Counted from the stretch's first letter, positions 1 through 9,303 are shown. The stretch is 50,272 bases of DNA from an uncultured Saprospiraceae bacterium (GCA_937923345.1 CAKZVJ010000159.1:1-50272); one strand, 5' to 3'. Numbers and translations: made by a program. Notes: generated from the letters alone by a model not told the origin.

Positions 1-75
1 TGTGCCATTTTGCTTCTGATAATTTATTATTGCCAGTTTTTCCTGCTGGCTCCAGGTCTTTCTATGCTTGCTCAT
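1..75 (-). CDS. IS3-type transposase OrfA, N-terminal 25 residues (cut by window edge)
   Basis: An open frame reads leftward from an ATG at 75 to the window edge with no stop. It encodes 25 residues beginning MSKHRKTWSQQEKLAIINYQ. The pattern of basic residues, then TW, then a helix of the EKLAII type is what I know from the helix-turn-helix start of IS3-family OrfA proteins in Bacteroidota. The rest of the element lies outside the window, so whether it is intact cannot be judged. It is the only mobile-element protein seen here and sits about 570 bp beyond the 3' end of the helicase/TOPRIM operon. With so few residues a different helix-turn-helix protein is possible. Confidence 0.6.
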   Translation of the reverse strand, partial: MSKHRKTWSQQEKLAIINYQKQNGT

Positions 76-137
76 AACTGCAATTTATTGATTAATTTAT
101 AAATCGCTATCTCTCTCCAGTTATTTAGGGGGCTAGA
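1..137 (-). mobile_element. Probable left end of an IS3-family insertion sequence
   Basis: The OrfA start at 75 is preceded, read on the minus strand, by a short leader. That leader contains the segment TAGCCCCCTAAATAACTGG near 117-135, which looks like the C-run start of many IS3-type terminal repeats. The outer boundary near 137 is a guess, because the other terminal repeat and the target duplication are outside the window. Confidence 0.35.
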
Positions 138-314
138 AAGAAATTGATTAAAAATCGAATGTTATTGTTAATTTAATATGAAATATAAAATTGCAAAGGC
201 AACATTGAAAGGATTCAGAATACAAACCGAAAATATATCTATATTAGGATAAAAACTAATTAAATATCAGCATATTAACTAATTTTATATTTTTTGCATT
301 AAAACAACATTAAA

Positions 315-464
315 ATGAAAAATTGGACAGTAAAGTTTAAGATTAAGGATGGGGAAATGATAGAAACTGAGATACTCGCAAAAAGCCAGAACGATGCAAG
401 AAGAAAACTAGAAGCTCAGTACGGTAAGATTCAAATATTTTATAAAATTCATTTAATTCATTAA
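315..464 (+). CDS. Small hypothetical protein (49 aa)
   Basis: An ATG at 315 opens a 49-codon frame ending in TAA at 462-464. The product starts MKNWTVKFKIKDGEMIETEI and continues with a predicted amphipathic helix (SQNDARRKLEAQYG) and a short beta-like tail. A beta-hairpin followed by a helix holding an AxRxxLEAQYG core resembles small stand-alone proteins of unknown function that I have seen in Bacteroidota and in mobile regions; I cannot name a family. It points toward the TOPRIM gene, so the two are tail to tail. It could be a stray frame, but the amphipathic pattern and the lack of rare features favour a real small gene. Confidence 0.5.
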   Translation: MKNWTVKFKIKDGEMIETEILAKSQNDARRKLEAQYGKIQIFYKIHLIH

Positions 465-641
465 AGATTAGACTTTCCAAACAATCTTGACAAATAAGTT
501 AAATATAAATCAAACTTAACTCACAAATGCAAAACTGATGTTAAATACCTCTTTATACTTAAAAACAGATTTTAAATTGGATTTACTAACTTCATAGATT
601 GGAGCAAACTACTATAGAAAAGATATACGAATCAACATGAA

Positions 642-1328
642 TTACATATTTAAAATACTATCCAAAAACCTATACAAAGGATCTAATGAAAGAGACTTCA
701 AATCCCATAATTCATTTGAATAGTCTCTGTTCGCACCTGTTAATCTGTTCTTTTTACCTAACATCATGTAGGTATACCACTCCATTTGAGTTTTTTTGAA
801 ATCAGAAATTTCAGAAACACCTGTTGGCTTATCTGATTCAGACAATTTACAAAGGCAAGCAACATAATTTTTAAGACATTCAAAAAAAGGCTTGCCCGAA
901 AGTCCAATTATACCCTCTAGTAAAATTTCAAGGTTACCATCACTACTGTTATCAGGAATCAAGAAATATTTAAAAGGAGTATGATTTTGCAAATTATCTA
1001 AATATGCTTTCCTATTGGAGAAGCCCCCTTTCGGATTTTCATGTTCGGGAGTATCTGAATCTAACAATATTACACTTTCAATCCCCAATGGTGCTTTTGT
1101 ATCTTTTATCTCATCAATTAAGGATCTAATCTTCCGTGAATCAATGCCTCCATGCCCGCTATCTGGATCAAAAACAGAAACCGAGATGCTTATGTTTTCA
1201 TCGTCAATTAAGGTAGCATTTAAATCATTTATGAACTTGAATGAATAATCAAATCTCTTTTTAAGAAAAGCACAGAGAAAAACTAAATCTCCTCGTCCCT
1301 CTACATAAATATTCACCTCCTTTCTCAT
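642..1328 (-). CDS. TOPRIM-like (DUF3226/DUF4435-like) protein, partner of the helicase-ATPase
   Basis: This 228-residue protein shows the core of a TOPRIM fold. A first strand ends in a glutamate (YVEGRGD, E10 and D14), a later hydrophobic strand ends in DxD (VILLDSD, D90 and D92), and a segment FLIPDNSSDGNLEILLE lies at about 123-138. That last pattern (P-N-x-x-G-x-LE-x-LL) is what I associate with DUF3226, a relative of the DUF4435 TOPRIM proteins and of OLD nucleases. The start ATG overlaps the stop of the upstream 1550-residue gene as ATGA at 1325-1328, so the two are translationally coupled. In OLD-type systems the TOPRIM part is a metal-dependent nuclease and the ABC ATPase controls it; that role is inferred here. 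Catalytic competence is plausible because both acidic motifs are present. Confidence 0.72.
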   Translation of the reverse strand: MRKEVNIYVEGRGDLVFLCAFLKKRFDYSFKFINDLNATLIDDENISISVSVFDPDSGHGGIDSRKIRSLIDEIKDTKAPLGIESVILLDSDTPEHENPKGGFSNRKAYLDNLQNHTPFKYFLIPDNSSDGNLEILLEGIIGLSGKPFFECLKNYVACLCKLSESDKPTGVSEISDFKKTQMEWYTYMMLGKKNRLTGANRDYSNELWDLKSLSLDPLYRFLDSILNM

Positions 1329-4300
1329 ACTCTACCTCTTATTTCGAGATTATGATTGTAAGAGTATTTCAAATTCTCATATTCTCTTACTATTGGAATT
1401 ATTTCATTAGTTTTAGAATGCTTTTCTAAAGTAATTACTCTTGATTCCTTTCTGAATCTTTCACTATCAGCCTCATTTAATACTTCCCAGAAGAATCGTA
1501 TACATTCTTCATTATGCGTTGTAGCAAAAAGCTGAACATTATAATTATCCGCAGTGTTAAGAATTATTTTCCAAAATTCTTTAAATTTTGAAAAATGAAT
1601 CCCTGCATCTATTTCATCTATATTTAATCGACCATTTTTTGATGTATGTAACTGAACTAATATTCGAAAAAGCTTATTTGCACCCTCCCCATAATTATGT
1701 AGCGGATTTTTAACATCAATATCATTTCTTAATTCTTCAATTTCAATAAGCTCCTGGTCTGTATCAACAACAATTCCTACAATATCAGGTATAAAAATCT
1801 TTAATTGTTTAATAAAATCATTTCGTAAAATTCTAACTTTACCTATTGCGTTATGATAAATTGAAGCGATATTTTCAGAATAACCTTTACCAAAGGCTAT
1901 AAAAGGAATGTTCTTTAATATATCAGGATCTTTTAATTTATCTACAAATTTATTTAAATAAGTGCTTCTTGATTCTACATCATTATTTGCCGTTATGCTT
2001 AGAAAGCTTTTTGAATCATCTTCCAAATCAATATTTAATTTTAAAATGTATTTCCAAAACCTTCTGCCGTCTTTAATTGTAAATTTAATTAAATCTTCAC
2101 TTCTGCTATTATGTAAAATATTCTCAAAAAATTGTGTAAAGCGTTCTGATTTTGCATTATTATTTCTTTGCATGTTTGCAAAAAGCAAATTAGTAAGACA
2201 CTCATTAGGTTTAGGCGAAAATAACAACGCTTCTAACAAACTAGTTTTCCCTGAATTATTATCTCCCAAGATTAAATTATATTTTCCTATATTATTAATT
2301 TCAAGATATCTAAATTTTCGAAAATCTTCAATAGTAATATTTTTAAAGTGATTATTTGGGAATGAAGAAATCATTTCTGGAACTGCAGATATTTCACTTA
2401 GCTCTTCAAGAGTCCAATCTTGATTAGAATCGGAAAAAGGGAATTCCATTTCACTAAATTGAGAATTAATCTTTTTCAAAATTTCATGTTTTCCTTTTAT
2501 TCCTTTATTTTCTAGTTGCCTAATTTTTGTTTTGGCCCATCTTTCCTTTAAAAATATTGCAAATTCCTCACCTTTAGAATTTCTAATCAATTGCTCGTAT
2601 ATTAATAAAATAGAGGCTAAACTTTTCGATTTCAATTCAAGAATAGAAGCAACTTCACTTAACAATGATCTTTCTTGCAAAAAGACAATAGCGGATAATA
2701 AATGACTAATTAATTCCACCTCCAAATCATGGATTGAATACAAATCTTGTTGATCAACATATAACCTGTATAAGAAATTTGCTATTTTATTCCTCTCTCC
2801 ATCACTTATTTCATGATTTGAATTAAATAATCTACCAGACCAAAGCAACTCTTCAATAGAGTTATTCTCATCTATAGCATTACCTATTTTAGCACGAAGG
2901 TAATTTTCAGAATAAACTACTTCGGATTGGGTATAAAAGATAATTCTATCCCAATTTTCAATTGCTTGACTATATTGTTTAGAGTCGAAGTATAGATTCG
3001 CAATAGCATCAAGCATCAGAAAATCATGATCTTTTACAAGATGTTCAAAAATTATAACTAAATCTCTTTTATCTTCATTACTTGATATACCTTTTGAAAA
3101 TTTAACTAGATTAGAACTTAACTTTTTATACCATGAAACTTCCCTTAGAACTTCATTCAAAATACTTCTCAATTCATATAAACGTTTTAGCTCTTTTTTT
3201 GCTAACGTCCCTTGATCGGACATTAACTTTGCTAATAATTTTCTAGCTTCATGCTTATTTCCAGTTTCAGAATTAAACCTTAAAAGCTCATTCCATTTTT
3301 CACCATTAAAAAAAGAATTTGATGCTTTCTCAAGGTCATTAGCTCGCAAAAAGTGTTTAGCTGACTTAGACCAATTTTTCTTAATAAACTCTTTATAACC
3401 CAAACTTAAATGTGCTTTTTCTTTCTCCCCTAGAATCAAAAATATATTTGATGCAACCATTAGACGCGCTGCATTTCTATCTTTTAATCCTTGCTCCATA
3501 TCAACAATAGCGTTCTTTAATGCATCATCTGGCACACTTTGTTCAACATTATCTAATCCCGTTTCTGGATGAATTATGATTACTTCATCAATATCACTGT
3601 ACTCTTCCCATTTATCCGATACTGTATTCGGAATCATAAATAATGGCCTCCAAAATTTCTCGCTCGCTTCTTTGCTATCAATGATTATTAATTCGTTTTG
3701 AGCTCTTGTAATCGCTACGTATAATTTATTAAAGAAAAATTTCTTTTTAAAATTCTTTTCATCAATATCCCATTTTAAGCGGCCAAACAACCTAACATAT
3801 TCATCTCCAAATCCATAAACTACCACTTGCCCATATTCCGCACCTTTAGCATCTATACTACTCTTTATATCAGGAAATGCAGTACTTAAGAGTTCATCAC
3901 TTTCAATAAATCCCTGTTCTTCATTTAAGTCAACAGGCACTATAAAAGATTTATACTTAAATTTTTTATCAAAGAATATCTTGTTTGTGGATTTCAGAAT
4001 CCACTCTTTGTAATGCAAAATTGGAAATTGATTTGTCGTTCCAGTACGTTTAGCTTTTTGTTTCAGTGTATATTCTTCATTTAAAGTAGCTTTTCTGTAA
4101 TTCTGGATTATGTTGGCTATTCGAACAATTGGCTCTAAGGATCTATAGTTATATGTAGGGGTATAAGTTGACTTCTCCTTATCATAAGTAAAATTGGATG
4201 CCTGAAATGTTTCAAAGTACATTTGTTGAAGTCGTCGAACCGTAAAGCCGATTGGACTTACTGTTTGAAGAGCATCCCCAGCAAATACAATTGGAATTTG

Positions 4301-5977
4301 ACTTGCCTCAGTCAAATCATAATTAGTATATTCACAAGATTTCAATATTAATCGCAGTTCAATTCTGCTGAAATCTTGAGCTTCATCACAAAAAACTGCA
4401 GAATATTGTTGAGGCAGTTTATCAGGAAAAAAATTTCTAATTGATTTGATCAAGGAAATTTTGTCCCACCAACCACTTTGCAATAAATTATCATAAAAAG
4501 ACAAAGATTCTTCTAATACGTCTTTAAATCTTGAATCTTCTATAATTCTAAACTTGCCTGGTATATCATTAAATTTTTGTATTGTATCAATTTTTTTATT
4601 CTCAAAATAACCGTAAACATATGTTGAAATAACAAACCAAACTTCCTCAGCAGAGTACTTATTCTTATTATTATATCGGTTATTGTATTTCTCTTTAAAC
4701 TTAGGAAAATCTAAATAATAATTCTCTGGAAATTTCTCTCTTTCCTCTTCAGGCAAAATTTCTAGAAGGAATAATTTAAATGAAGAGAAACACTTTCTGA
4801 CTTCACTTTTATCTTCTACACTAAACCCAAAATCGAATTCCGGATTATTCGCCAATAATCCAGTAACAGACTGAATAGAGTGTTCTAAAAGTGTATTGTT
4901 CTCTGTTAAAAAAATAATGTCTCCATCAATCTCGCCAGAAAATTTATTAGAGAAAACCTCTGCAAATAAGTAATATAACATTGTGGACTTCCCACTTCCA
5001 GCTTGCCCATTAATATATGATGGGAACTTAAATTTATTTAAAAAATTTACTTGCTCAGGTAGAAGAGATAAATTATGAATTTGATTATGTTTTTGAATTG
5101 CACTCCAATAGTCCTCTTTATTTAGAATCCATTTTGGATAAGCCCTAAATGCATCTTTACTAATAGATTCTAAAGTTGGGTTAATTTTCGTAAACTCAGT
5201 TTTTGCTTTCTCTAACGCAATGCTCCAGTGTTCTTGCTGCTTCGTTAAATTTGCACCATTATGCAATAAAATTATTCTCTTTTGATCGACATTTTTGAAG
5301 TCACTAATAATAACTCCTACATTATCTAACTCATTGACTATTTTAAAAATATTATCTCTTATTAAAGTACGTTCAAGATTAATTGAACTTGAAGGCTCTA
5401 AAATTTCTCTTATTGTTCTTTTAAACTTATCGACGTCTCTTTCTTGTAGTCCATCTCCGGGAGTTTTACTGCTCGAATAAATTACCCAATCTTCTCGTTC
5501 AAAAACATCAAATTTAAGGTGGATTTTAAAAGTATCCATCCAGTCTCTTAACCTTTCTGGTACAACCTTCAATAAATTCTTATCATTTTCATTTTGCTCA
5601 AACTCATATTTGAACAATTCAACTTCTGCCTCATGAAGCGGATTCAACTTCAACCATTCTCCACTTTTCAATTGAGGGTGAAGAGTGCTCCCCCAATTAT
5701 AGTCAAAGCTTTTTTTTGTTATAAATTCTCTGATAAATAAAACTGAAATGAGTTCACTACGTATCTCTACTTCTACTATTTGAGAAATAATTCGACATAG
5801 ATTAGTTTTTGAAAATTTAATTATATATACATCCTTGTATAGTTTATCAATTGATTTTAAAGTTTCAAGTCTTTCTACGTTCTTTAAAATTTCAAGTTTT
5901 CTAAGAATAAGTTGTCTTCTAGGATCATCCTTAATCTTATCGTTGAATTCTTTTGTTATATGAATATAGTTCATCAA
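1325..5977 (-). CDS. RelE-like / UvrD-type helicase / TPR-like / OLD-RecF-type ATPase fusion
   Basis: This 1550-residue protein carries two NTPase engines. Residues 1-95 resemble a RelE/ParE fold (DVYIIKFSKTNLCRII, then ISVLFIREFITKKSFDY). An SF1A helicase follows, with Walker A GQAGSGKST (about 323-331), Walker B DEAQD (about 528), motif III GDALQ (about 564), NYRS (about 608), KGAEYGQ (about 709) and YVAITRA (about 748). Residues 850-1010 are helical and TPR-like. From about 1220 there is an ABC-type ATPase of the RecF/OLD/AAA_15 kind: Walker A GDNNSGKT (about 1236), signature NYGEGANKLFR (about 1425), Walker B LNIDEIDAG (about 1447) and H-loop ATTHNEE (about 1480). No TOPRIM or RecB nuclease is present in it; the TOPRIM is the next gene. 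DNA sensing and nuclease control, as in Gabija, is an inference. Every core motif looks intact. Confidence 0.85.
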   Translation of the reverse strand: MMNYIHITKEFNDKIKDDPRRQLILRKLEILKNVERLETLKSIDKLYKDVYIIKFSKTNLCRIISQIVEVEIRSELISVLFIREFITKKSFDYNWGSTLHPQLKSGEWLKLNPLHEAEVELFKYEFEQNENDKNLLKVVPERLRDWMDTFKIHLKFDVFEREDWVIYSSSKTPGDGLQERDVDKFKRTIREILEPSSSINLERTLIRDNIFKIVNELDNVGVIISDFKNVDQKRIILLHNGANLTKQQEHWSIALEKAKTEFTKINPTLESISKDAFRAYPKWILNKEDYWSAIQKHNQIHNLSLLPEQVNFLNKFKFPSYINGQAGSGKSTMLYYLFAEVFSNKFSGEIDGDIIFLTENNTLLEHSIQSVTGLLANNPEFDFGFSVEDKSEVRKCFSSFKLFLLEILPEEEREKFPENYYLDFPKFKEKYNNRYNNKNKYSAEEVWFVISTYVYGYFENKKIDTIQKFNDIPGKFRIIEDSRFKDVLEESLSFYDNLLQSGWWDKISLIKSIRNFFPDKLPQQYSAVFCDEAQDFSRIELRLILKSCEYTNYDLTEASQIPIVFAGDALQTVSPIGFTVRRLQQMYFETFQASNFTYDKEKSTYTPTYNYRSLEPIVRIANIIQNYRKATLNEEYTLKQKAKRTGTTNQFPILHYKEWILKSTNKIFFDKKFKYKSFIVPVDLNEEQGFIESDELLSTAFPDIKSSIDAKGAEYGQVVVYGFGDEYVRLFGRLKWDIDEKNFKKKFFFNKLYVAITRAQNELIIIDSKEASEKFWRPLFMIPNTVSDKWEEYSDIDEVIIIHPETGLDNVEQSVPDDALKNAIVDMEQGLKDRNAARLMVASNIFLILGEKEKAHLSLGYKEFIKKNWSKSAKHFLRANDLEKASNSFFNGEKWNELLRFNSETGNKHEARKLLAKLMSDQGTLAKKELKRLYELRSILNEVLREVSWYKKLSSNLVKFSKGISSNEDKRDLVIIFEHLVKDHDFLMLDAIANLYFDSKQYSQAIENWDRIIFYTQSEVVYSENYLRAKIGNAIDENNSIEELLWSGRLFNSNHEISDGERNKIANFLYRLYVDQQDLYSIHDLEVELISHLLSAIVFLQERSLLSEVASILELKSKSLASILLIYEQLIRNSKGEEFAIFLKERWAKTKIRQLENKGIKGKHEILKKINSQFSEMEFPFSDSNQDWTLEELSEISAVPEMISSFPNNHFKNITIEDFRKFRYLEINNIGKYNLILGDNNSGKTSLLEALLFSPKPNECLTNLLFANMQRNNNAKSERFTQFFENILHNSRSEDLIKFTIKDGRRFWKYILKLNIDLEDDSKSFLSITANNDVESRSTYLNKFVDKLKDPDILKNIPFIAFGKGYSENIASIYHNAIGKVRILRNDFIKQLKIFIPDIVGIVVDTDQELIEIEELRNDIDVKNPLHNYGEGANKLFRILVQLHTSKNGRLNIDEIDAGIHFSKFKEFWKIILNTADNYNVQLFATTHNEECIRFFWEVLNEADSERFRKESRVITLEKHSKTNEIIPIVREYENLKYSYNHNLEIRGRV

Positions 5978-6346
5978 GTTTTTTAATTGCGTTATGTTTT
6001 AATTATTGGGCTAGCGATATATGGTAGAAAAAAATATTGATTACAGAATAATATAGTTTTAATTTGAATAATATTCAGATAATTTTGTAATATTAAAGCA
6101 CATAAACCGCTTCTAATACTTAGTAATATTATTAAATTACTAACAATTAGCTTTAATACGAATTCCTCTTTGAATTCATATCATAATAATCTACGGAATT
6201 AACAAATTATGTTATGTTCATCAACCTTCAAATAGTAACGGTTCATCATATATTTAGGTTATAAATACAATTAACTCAAATTTCATTCTTTAGAATTGGA
6301 AAAACACAAATTAATGTTAATCGATAATAAATGATACCATTCAATC
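5978..6346. other. AT-rich gap between the helicase operon and the aromatic-degradation operon
   Basis: No convincing gene is seen. The stretch is very AT-rich and should hold the promoter of the minus-strand helicase operon, but no clean TAnnTTTG box stands out. An inverted repeat TTAGTAAT (6120-6127) and ATTACTAA (6136-6143) with an 8-nt spacer could be an operator or chance in AT-rich DNA. No hairpin with a U-run terminates the aldolase gene ending at 6347. Confidence 0.5.
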
Positions 6347-7360
6347 CTATTTCTCATTCGCCATATCCAACGCGACATCGATAATCATATCCTCTTGTCC
6401 ACCGACCATTTTGCGATTGCCCAATTCGTTGAGTAATGCTCTTGTGTCTAAACCATATTTTTTAGCTGCTCGTTCAGAATGTAAGAGGAAGCTAGAATAG
6501 ACACCCGCGTAGCCTAAGGAAAGTGTTTCTCTATCTACTTGTACAGGACGCTGCTGAAGCGGACGAATAACATCGTCTGCAATATCCATCAATTGAAATA
6601 AATCTGAATTGTGTTCTGCACCCATTTTATTGAGCACAGCGATTAATACTTCTAAAGGACAGTTGCCTGCACCTGCGCCCATCCCTGCTAGGGATGCATC
6701 TAAGCGAGTAGCGCCTTCATTCATCGCTACTATAGTGTTCGCCACGCCGAGTGATAAGTTGTGATGGCAGTGAATGCCAATCTCTGTCTCCGGCTTTAAT
6801 ATATCTTTGAACGCGCGTATCCTATCTCGCACACCATCCATCAAAAGTGCACCGGCAGAGTCCGTAACATAGACACATAAAGCTCCATAAGCCTCCATCA
6901 GCTTGGCTTGTTTGGCTAGGTTAAGGGGATCATTCATATGTGCCATCATCAGAAATCCTGCAACATCCATATCCATTTTTCTAGCAGCTTCAATATGCTG
7001 CGCAGAAATATCAGCCTCTGTAGAATGTGTAGCCACACGCACTGAAGTCACGCCTAAATCTCTTGCTTTTTTTAGATCATCAATAGTACCAATCCCAGGG
7101 ATCAATAATGTAGTTAATTTTGCATGTGTCAAGACCTCTGCTAGACCTTCTAACCAATCCCAATCCGTATGCGCACCAAAACCATAATTAAAACTTCCTC
7201 CAGAGATACCATCTCCATGCGCCACTTCAATAGCGTCTACTTTCGCTTTGTCTAATGCTATGGCAATATCTTTTATCTGCTGCTTGGTGTACTGATGTTG
7301 AATGGGGTGCATCCCATCTCGAAGCGTTACATCTTGTATATATAGTTTATGCATTTTCAA
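6347..7360 (-). CDS. mhpE: 4-hydroxy-2-oxovalerate aldolase
   Basis: This enzyme splits 4-hydroxy-2-oxopentanoate (4-hydroxy-2-oxovalerate) into pyruvate and acetaldehyde, the last carbon-carbon cleavage of the meta-cleavage pathway. The 337-residue protein has the HMGL-like TIM-barrel start with the RDG motif (residues 14-16), an AHGDG segment (about 47-51) and the metal-binding H197/H199 in GIHCHHN, all as in DmpG/MhpE. Length is normal for the family. Its start overlaps the 3' end of the acetaldehyde dehydrogenase gene by 14 nt. The two enzymes are known to form a channelling complex, which fits this arrangement. Another in-frame ATG two codons in is equally possible as the start. Confidence 0.93.
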   Translation of the reverse strand: MKMHKLYIQDVTLRDGMHPIQHQYTKQQIKDIAIALDKAKVDAIEVAHGDGISGGSFNYGFGAHTDWDWLEGLAEVLTHAKLTTLLIPGIGTIDDLKKARDLGVTSVRVATHSTEADISAQHIEAARKMDMDVAGFLMMAHMNDPLNLAKQAKLMEAYGALCVYVTDSAGALLMDGVRDRIRAFKDILKPETEIGIHCHHNLSLGVANTIVAMNEGATRLDASLAGMGAGAGNCPLEVLIAVLNKMGAEHNSDLFQLMDIADDVIRPLQQRPVQVDRETLSLGYAGVYSSFLLHSERAAKKYGLDTRALLNELGNRKMVGGQEDMIIDVALDMANEK

Positions 7361-8288
7361 TTTTTAAGCTGTTTTCTGCAAATTTATCCGCCGTTGACAA
7401 AGCAGCGGAGGTCATAATATCTAAGTTACCCGCATACGCAGGAAGGTAATGCCCAGCTCCTTCTACCTGGAGTAGTATAGTCGTCTTTAAGCCATGGCGA
7501 TTGCCGAGGCCTTCGATAAAAACAGGTTTGTCTTCTGGTATATCGTCAAACTGTACTTCTTGATGTAAGGTATATCCCGGGACATACTTTTGCACCTCTA
7601 CCACCATCTTATGTATACTTTCCGTAATAGCAGCTCTGTCGCCTTGTTCACTAAGTGTGAATACGGTGTCTCTCATGATGACTGGTGGCTCCGCAGGGTT
7701 GAGAATGATAATGGCTTTTCCTTTATCTGCCCCGCCCACTTTTTCTATCGCATGCGCAGTGGTCTCTGTGAACTCATCGATATTGGCACGGGTGCCGGGA
7801 CCAGCAGACTTACTTGAGATGGAAGCTACAATCTCGCCGTAGTGCACCTTAGCCACTCTGTTAACTGCAGCTACCATCGGAATGGTCGCTTGACCTCCGC
7901 ACGTGACCATATTGACGTTACGCACGTCATGGGTCGCATCAAAATTAACCGGTGGTACCAAAAAAGGGCCTACCGCTGCAGGAGTTAAGTCTATAATTCG
8001 CTTGTCAGGATATTTTTCCACGAAGCCCCAATTGTAATGATGAGCCTTAGCAGAAGTAGCGTCAAAAATTATTTTGATGCCCTCCCATTCTGGCATACTG
8101 ATTAATCCTTGGATGCCTTCGTGCGTGGTGGCATACCCCATTCTCTTTGCTCTGGCTAGTCCATCAGACTCAGGGTCTATTCCTACCATCACAGACATTT
8201 CCAAATGCTTAGATAATCGAATTACTTTTATCATCAGGTCTGTCCCTATATTTCCAGGACCAATTATCGCTACTTTTGTTTTTGACAT
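7347..8288 (-). CDS. mhpF: Acetaldehyde dehydrogenase (acetylating)
   Basis: This enzyme converts the acetaldehyde released by the aldolase to acetyl-CoA with NAD+ and CoA. The 313-residue sequence starts with a Rossmann motif ([14 protein letters not shown], residues 6-19). It holds the catalytic cysteine in MVTCGGQAT (C130) and ends with the [15 protein letters not shown] segment typical of DmpF/MhpF. It lies 14 nt downstream of the hydratase gene and overlaps the aldolase gene by 14 nt, so all three are read as one operon. No motif is missing. Confidence 0.94.
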   Translation of the reverse strand: MSKTKVAIIGPGNIGTDLMIKVIRLSKHLEMSVMVGIDPESDGLARAKRMGYATTHEGIQGLISMPEWEGIKIIFDATSAKAHHYNWGFVEKYPDKRIIDLTPAAVGPFLVPPVNFDATHDVRNVNMVTCGGQATIPMVAAVNRVAKVHYGEIVASISSKSAGPGTRANIDEFTETTAHAIEKVGGADKGKAIIILNPAEPPVIMRDTVFTLSEQGDRAAITESIHKMVVEVQKYVPGYTLHQEVQFDDIPEDKPVFIEGLGNRHGLKTTILLQVEGAGHYLPAYAGNLDIMTSAALSTADKFAENSLKIENA

Positions 8289-8302
8289 TTTGCTTGCTTA
8301 AA

Positions 8303-9094
8303 TTATTCCGTAAATGCGGCGCTCACTTCTCCTAGTCCTTCAATAGTCACATGAAAATGATCACCAGCTTTGGCAGCCACCATAGGACCAATCGCTCCAG
8401 ATAATATCAAATCTCCGGCTTGCATCGGTTTACCTACATTTTTCATTTTTTGAGCCAACCAAATCATGGCATTGATGGGGGAACCCAAGCAAGCTTTTCC
8501 TACTCCTTTGGACACTATCTTTGTCTTATTTTTCATTTTCATTTTGCAGTTAATCATGTCAAAGTTTTCCAACTTTACTGGCCGATGGCCAACTACCCAA
8601 TGACTGGCAGAAGCATTGTCCGCAATGGTATCGGTGATCTTGATATCCCAATTTGAGATGCGACTACCAACTATTTCTATGGACGGTAAAGCGTACTCAA
8701 TGGCAGATAAAATATCCACGGAAGTGATAAACTCTTTGTCCAAGTCTTTGCCTAATACAAAAGCAATTTCAGCTTCCGCTTTGGGCTGCATAAGGTCTTT
8801 CATTGATACTTCGCCTCCATTCAATACTTCTCTATCATGCCACAATACACCAAAGTCGGGTTGATCGACCCCCAGTTGTTTTTGTACTGCCTTAGAAGTT
8901 AAGCCGATTTTGCTCCCAACTATACGAGCACCTTGCGACACCCGTAAAGCATTATTTATTTCTTGCACCGCATAAGCCTTGTCTAAGTCCTCTACACCAA
9001 TTAGTTTCCTAACTGGATCACAAGTCTGTCCAGATTGTGCAGCTTCCCTCAATCGTTTCGCTGCTGCTTCTACATTTCTATTAATCTTATTCAT
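8303..9094 (-). CDS. 2-oxopent-4-enoate hydratase / 4-oxalocrotonate decarboxylase family
   Basis: The protein belongs to the MhpD/DmpE/XylI family, which hydrates 2-oxopent-4-enoate or decarboxylates 4-oxalocrotonate in the meta-cleavage pathway. Visible family motifs are FGVLWHDREV, QPKAEAEIAFVLGKDL and the middle block GSRISNWDIKITDTIADNAS. The sequence alone does not separate hydratase from decarboxylase, and only one family member is present here. I chose the ATG at 9094 (264 residues, usual length) because the 12 residues before it in the longer frame from 9130 look unlike the family. It is the first gene of the three-gene operon. In Bacteroidota such operons often serve aromatic or kynurenine breakdown, but no upstream ring-cleavage gene is visible here. 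Confidence 0.85.
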   Translation of the reverse strand: MNKINRNVEAAAKRLREAAQSGQTCDPVRKLIGVEDLDKAYAVQEINNALRVSQGARIVGSKIGLTSKAVQKQLGVDQPDFGVLWHDREVLNGGEVSMKDLMQPKAEAEIAFVLGKDLDKEFITSVDILSAIEYALPSIEIVGSRISNWDIKITDTIADNASASHWVVGHRPVKLENFDMINCKMKMKNKTKIVSKGVGKACLGSPINAMIWLAQKMKNVGKPMQAGDLILSGAIGPMVAAKAGDHFHVTIEGLGEVSAAFTE

Positions 9095-9303
9095 TTTTAT
9101 TTTTATACAGATTATGCTCCAATCGACCATTATAAAATGGCAATCAAGCGAAAGACAATGTACGAAAAAACGAGTAAAGGAAAATGAGTATGTCTAGAAA
9201 ACTGAAGCAAGCATTGCATGACTCATTTACTAACATTTCCATCCTTGGAACCTATAGCTATCTGAAGAGAATCAAACCTCCATCTAGAAAGGGAAAACAA
9301 AGC

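Noticed and set aside
1309-1325. AAAGGAGGTG directly after the TOPRIM start codon, a strong Shine-Dalgarno look-alike
   Set aside because: It codes for residues 2-6 of the TOPRIM protein. The only ATG at ribosome-binding distance is followed at once by a stop codon, and Bacteroidota rely little on such sites.
1325-5977. Reading the large protein as a RecB/AddA-type recombination nuclease
   Set aside because: No PD-(D/E)XK nuclease motif follows the helicase; the C-terminal part is instead a full ABC ATPase with Walker A, signature, Walker B and H-loop.
6120-6143. Inverted repeat TTAGTAAT/ATTACTAA as an operator
   Set aside because: Such palindromes are frequent by chance in DNA this AT-rich; kept only as a note in the gap entry.
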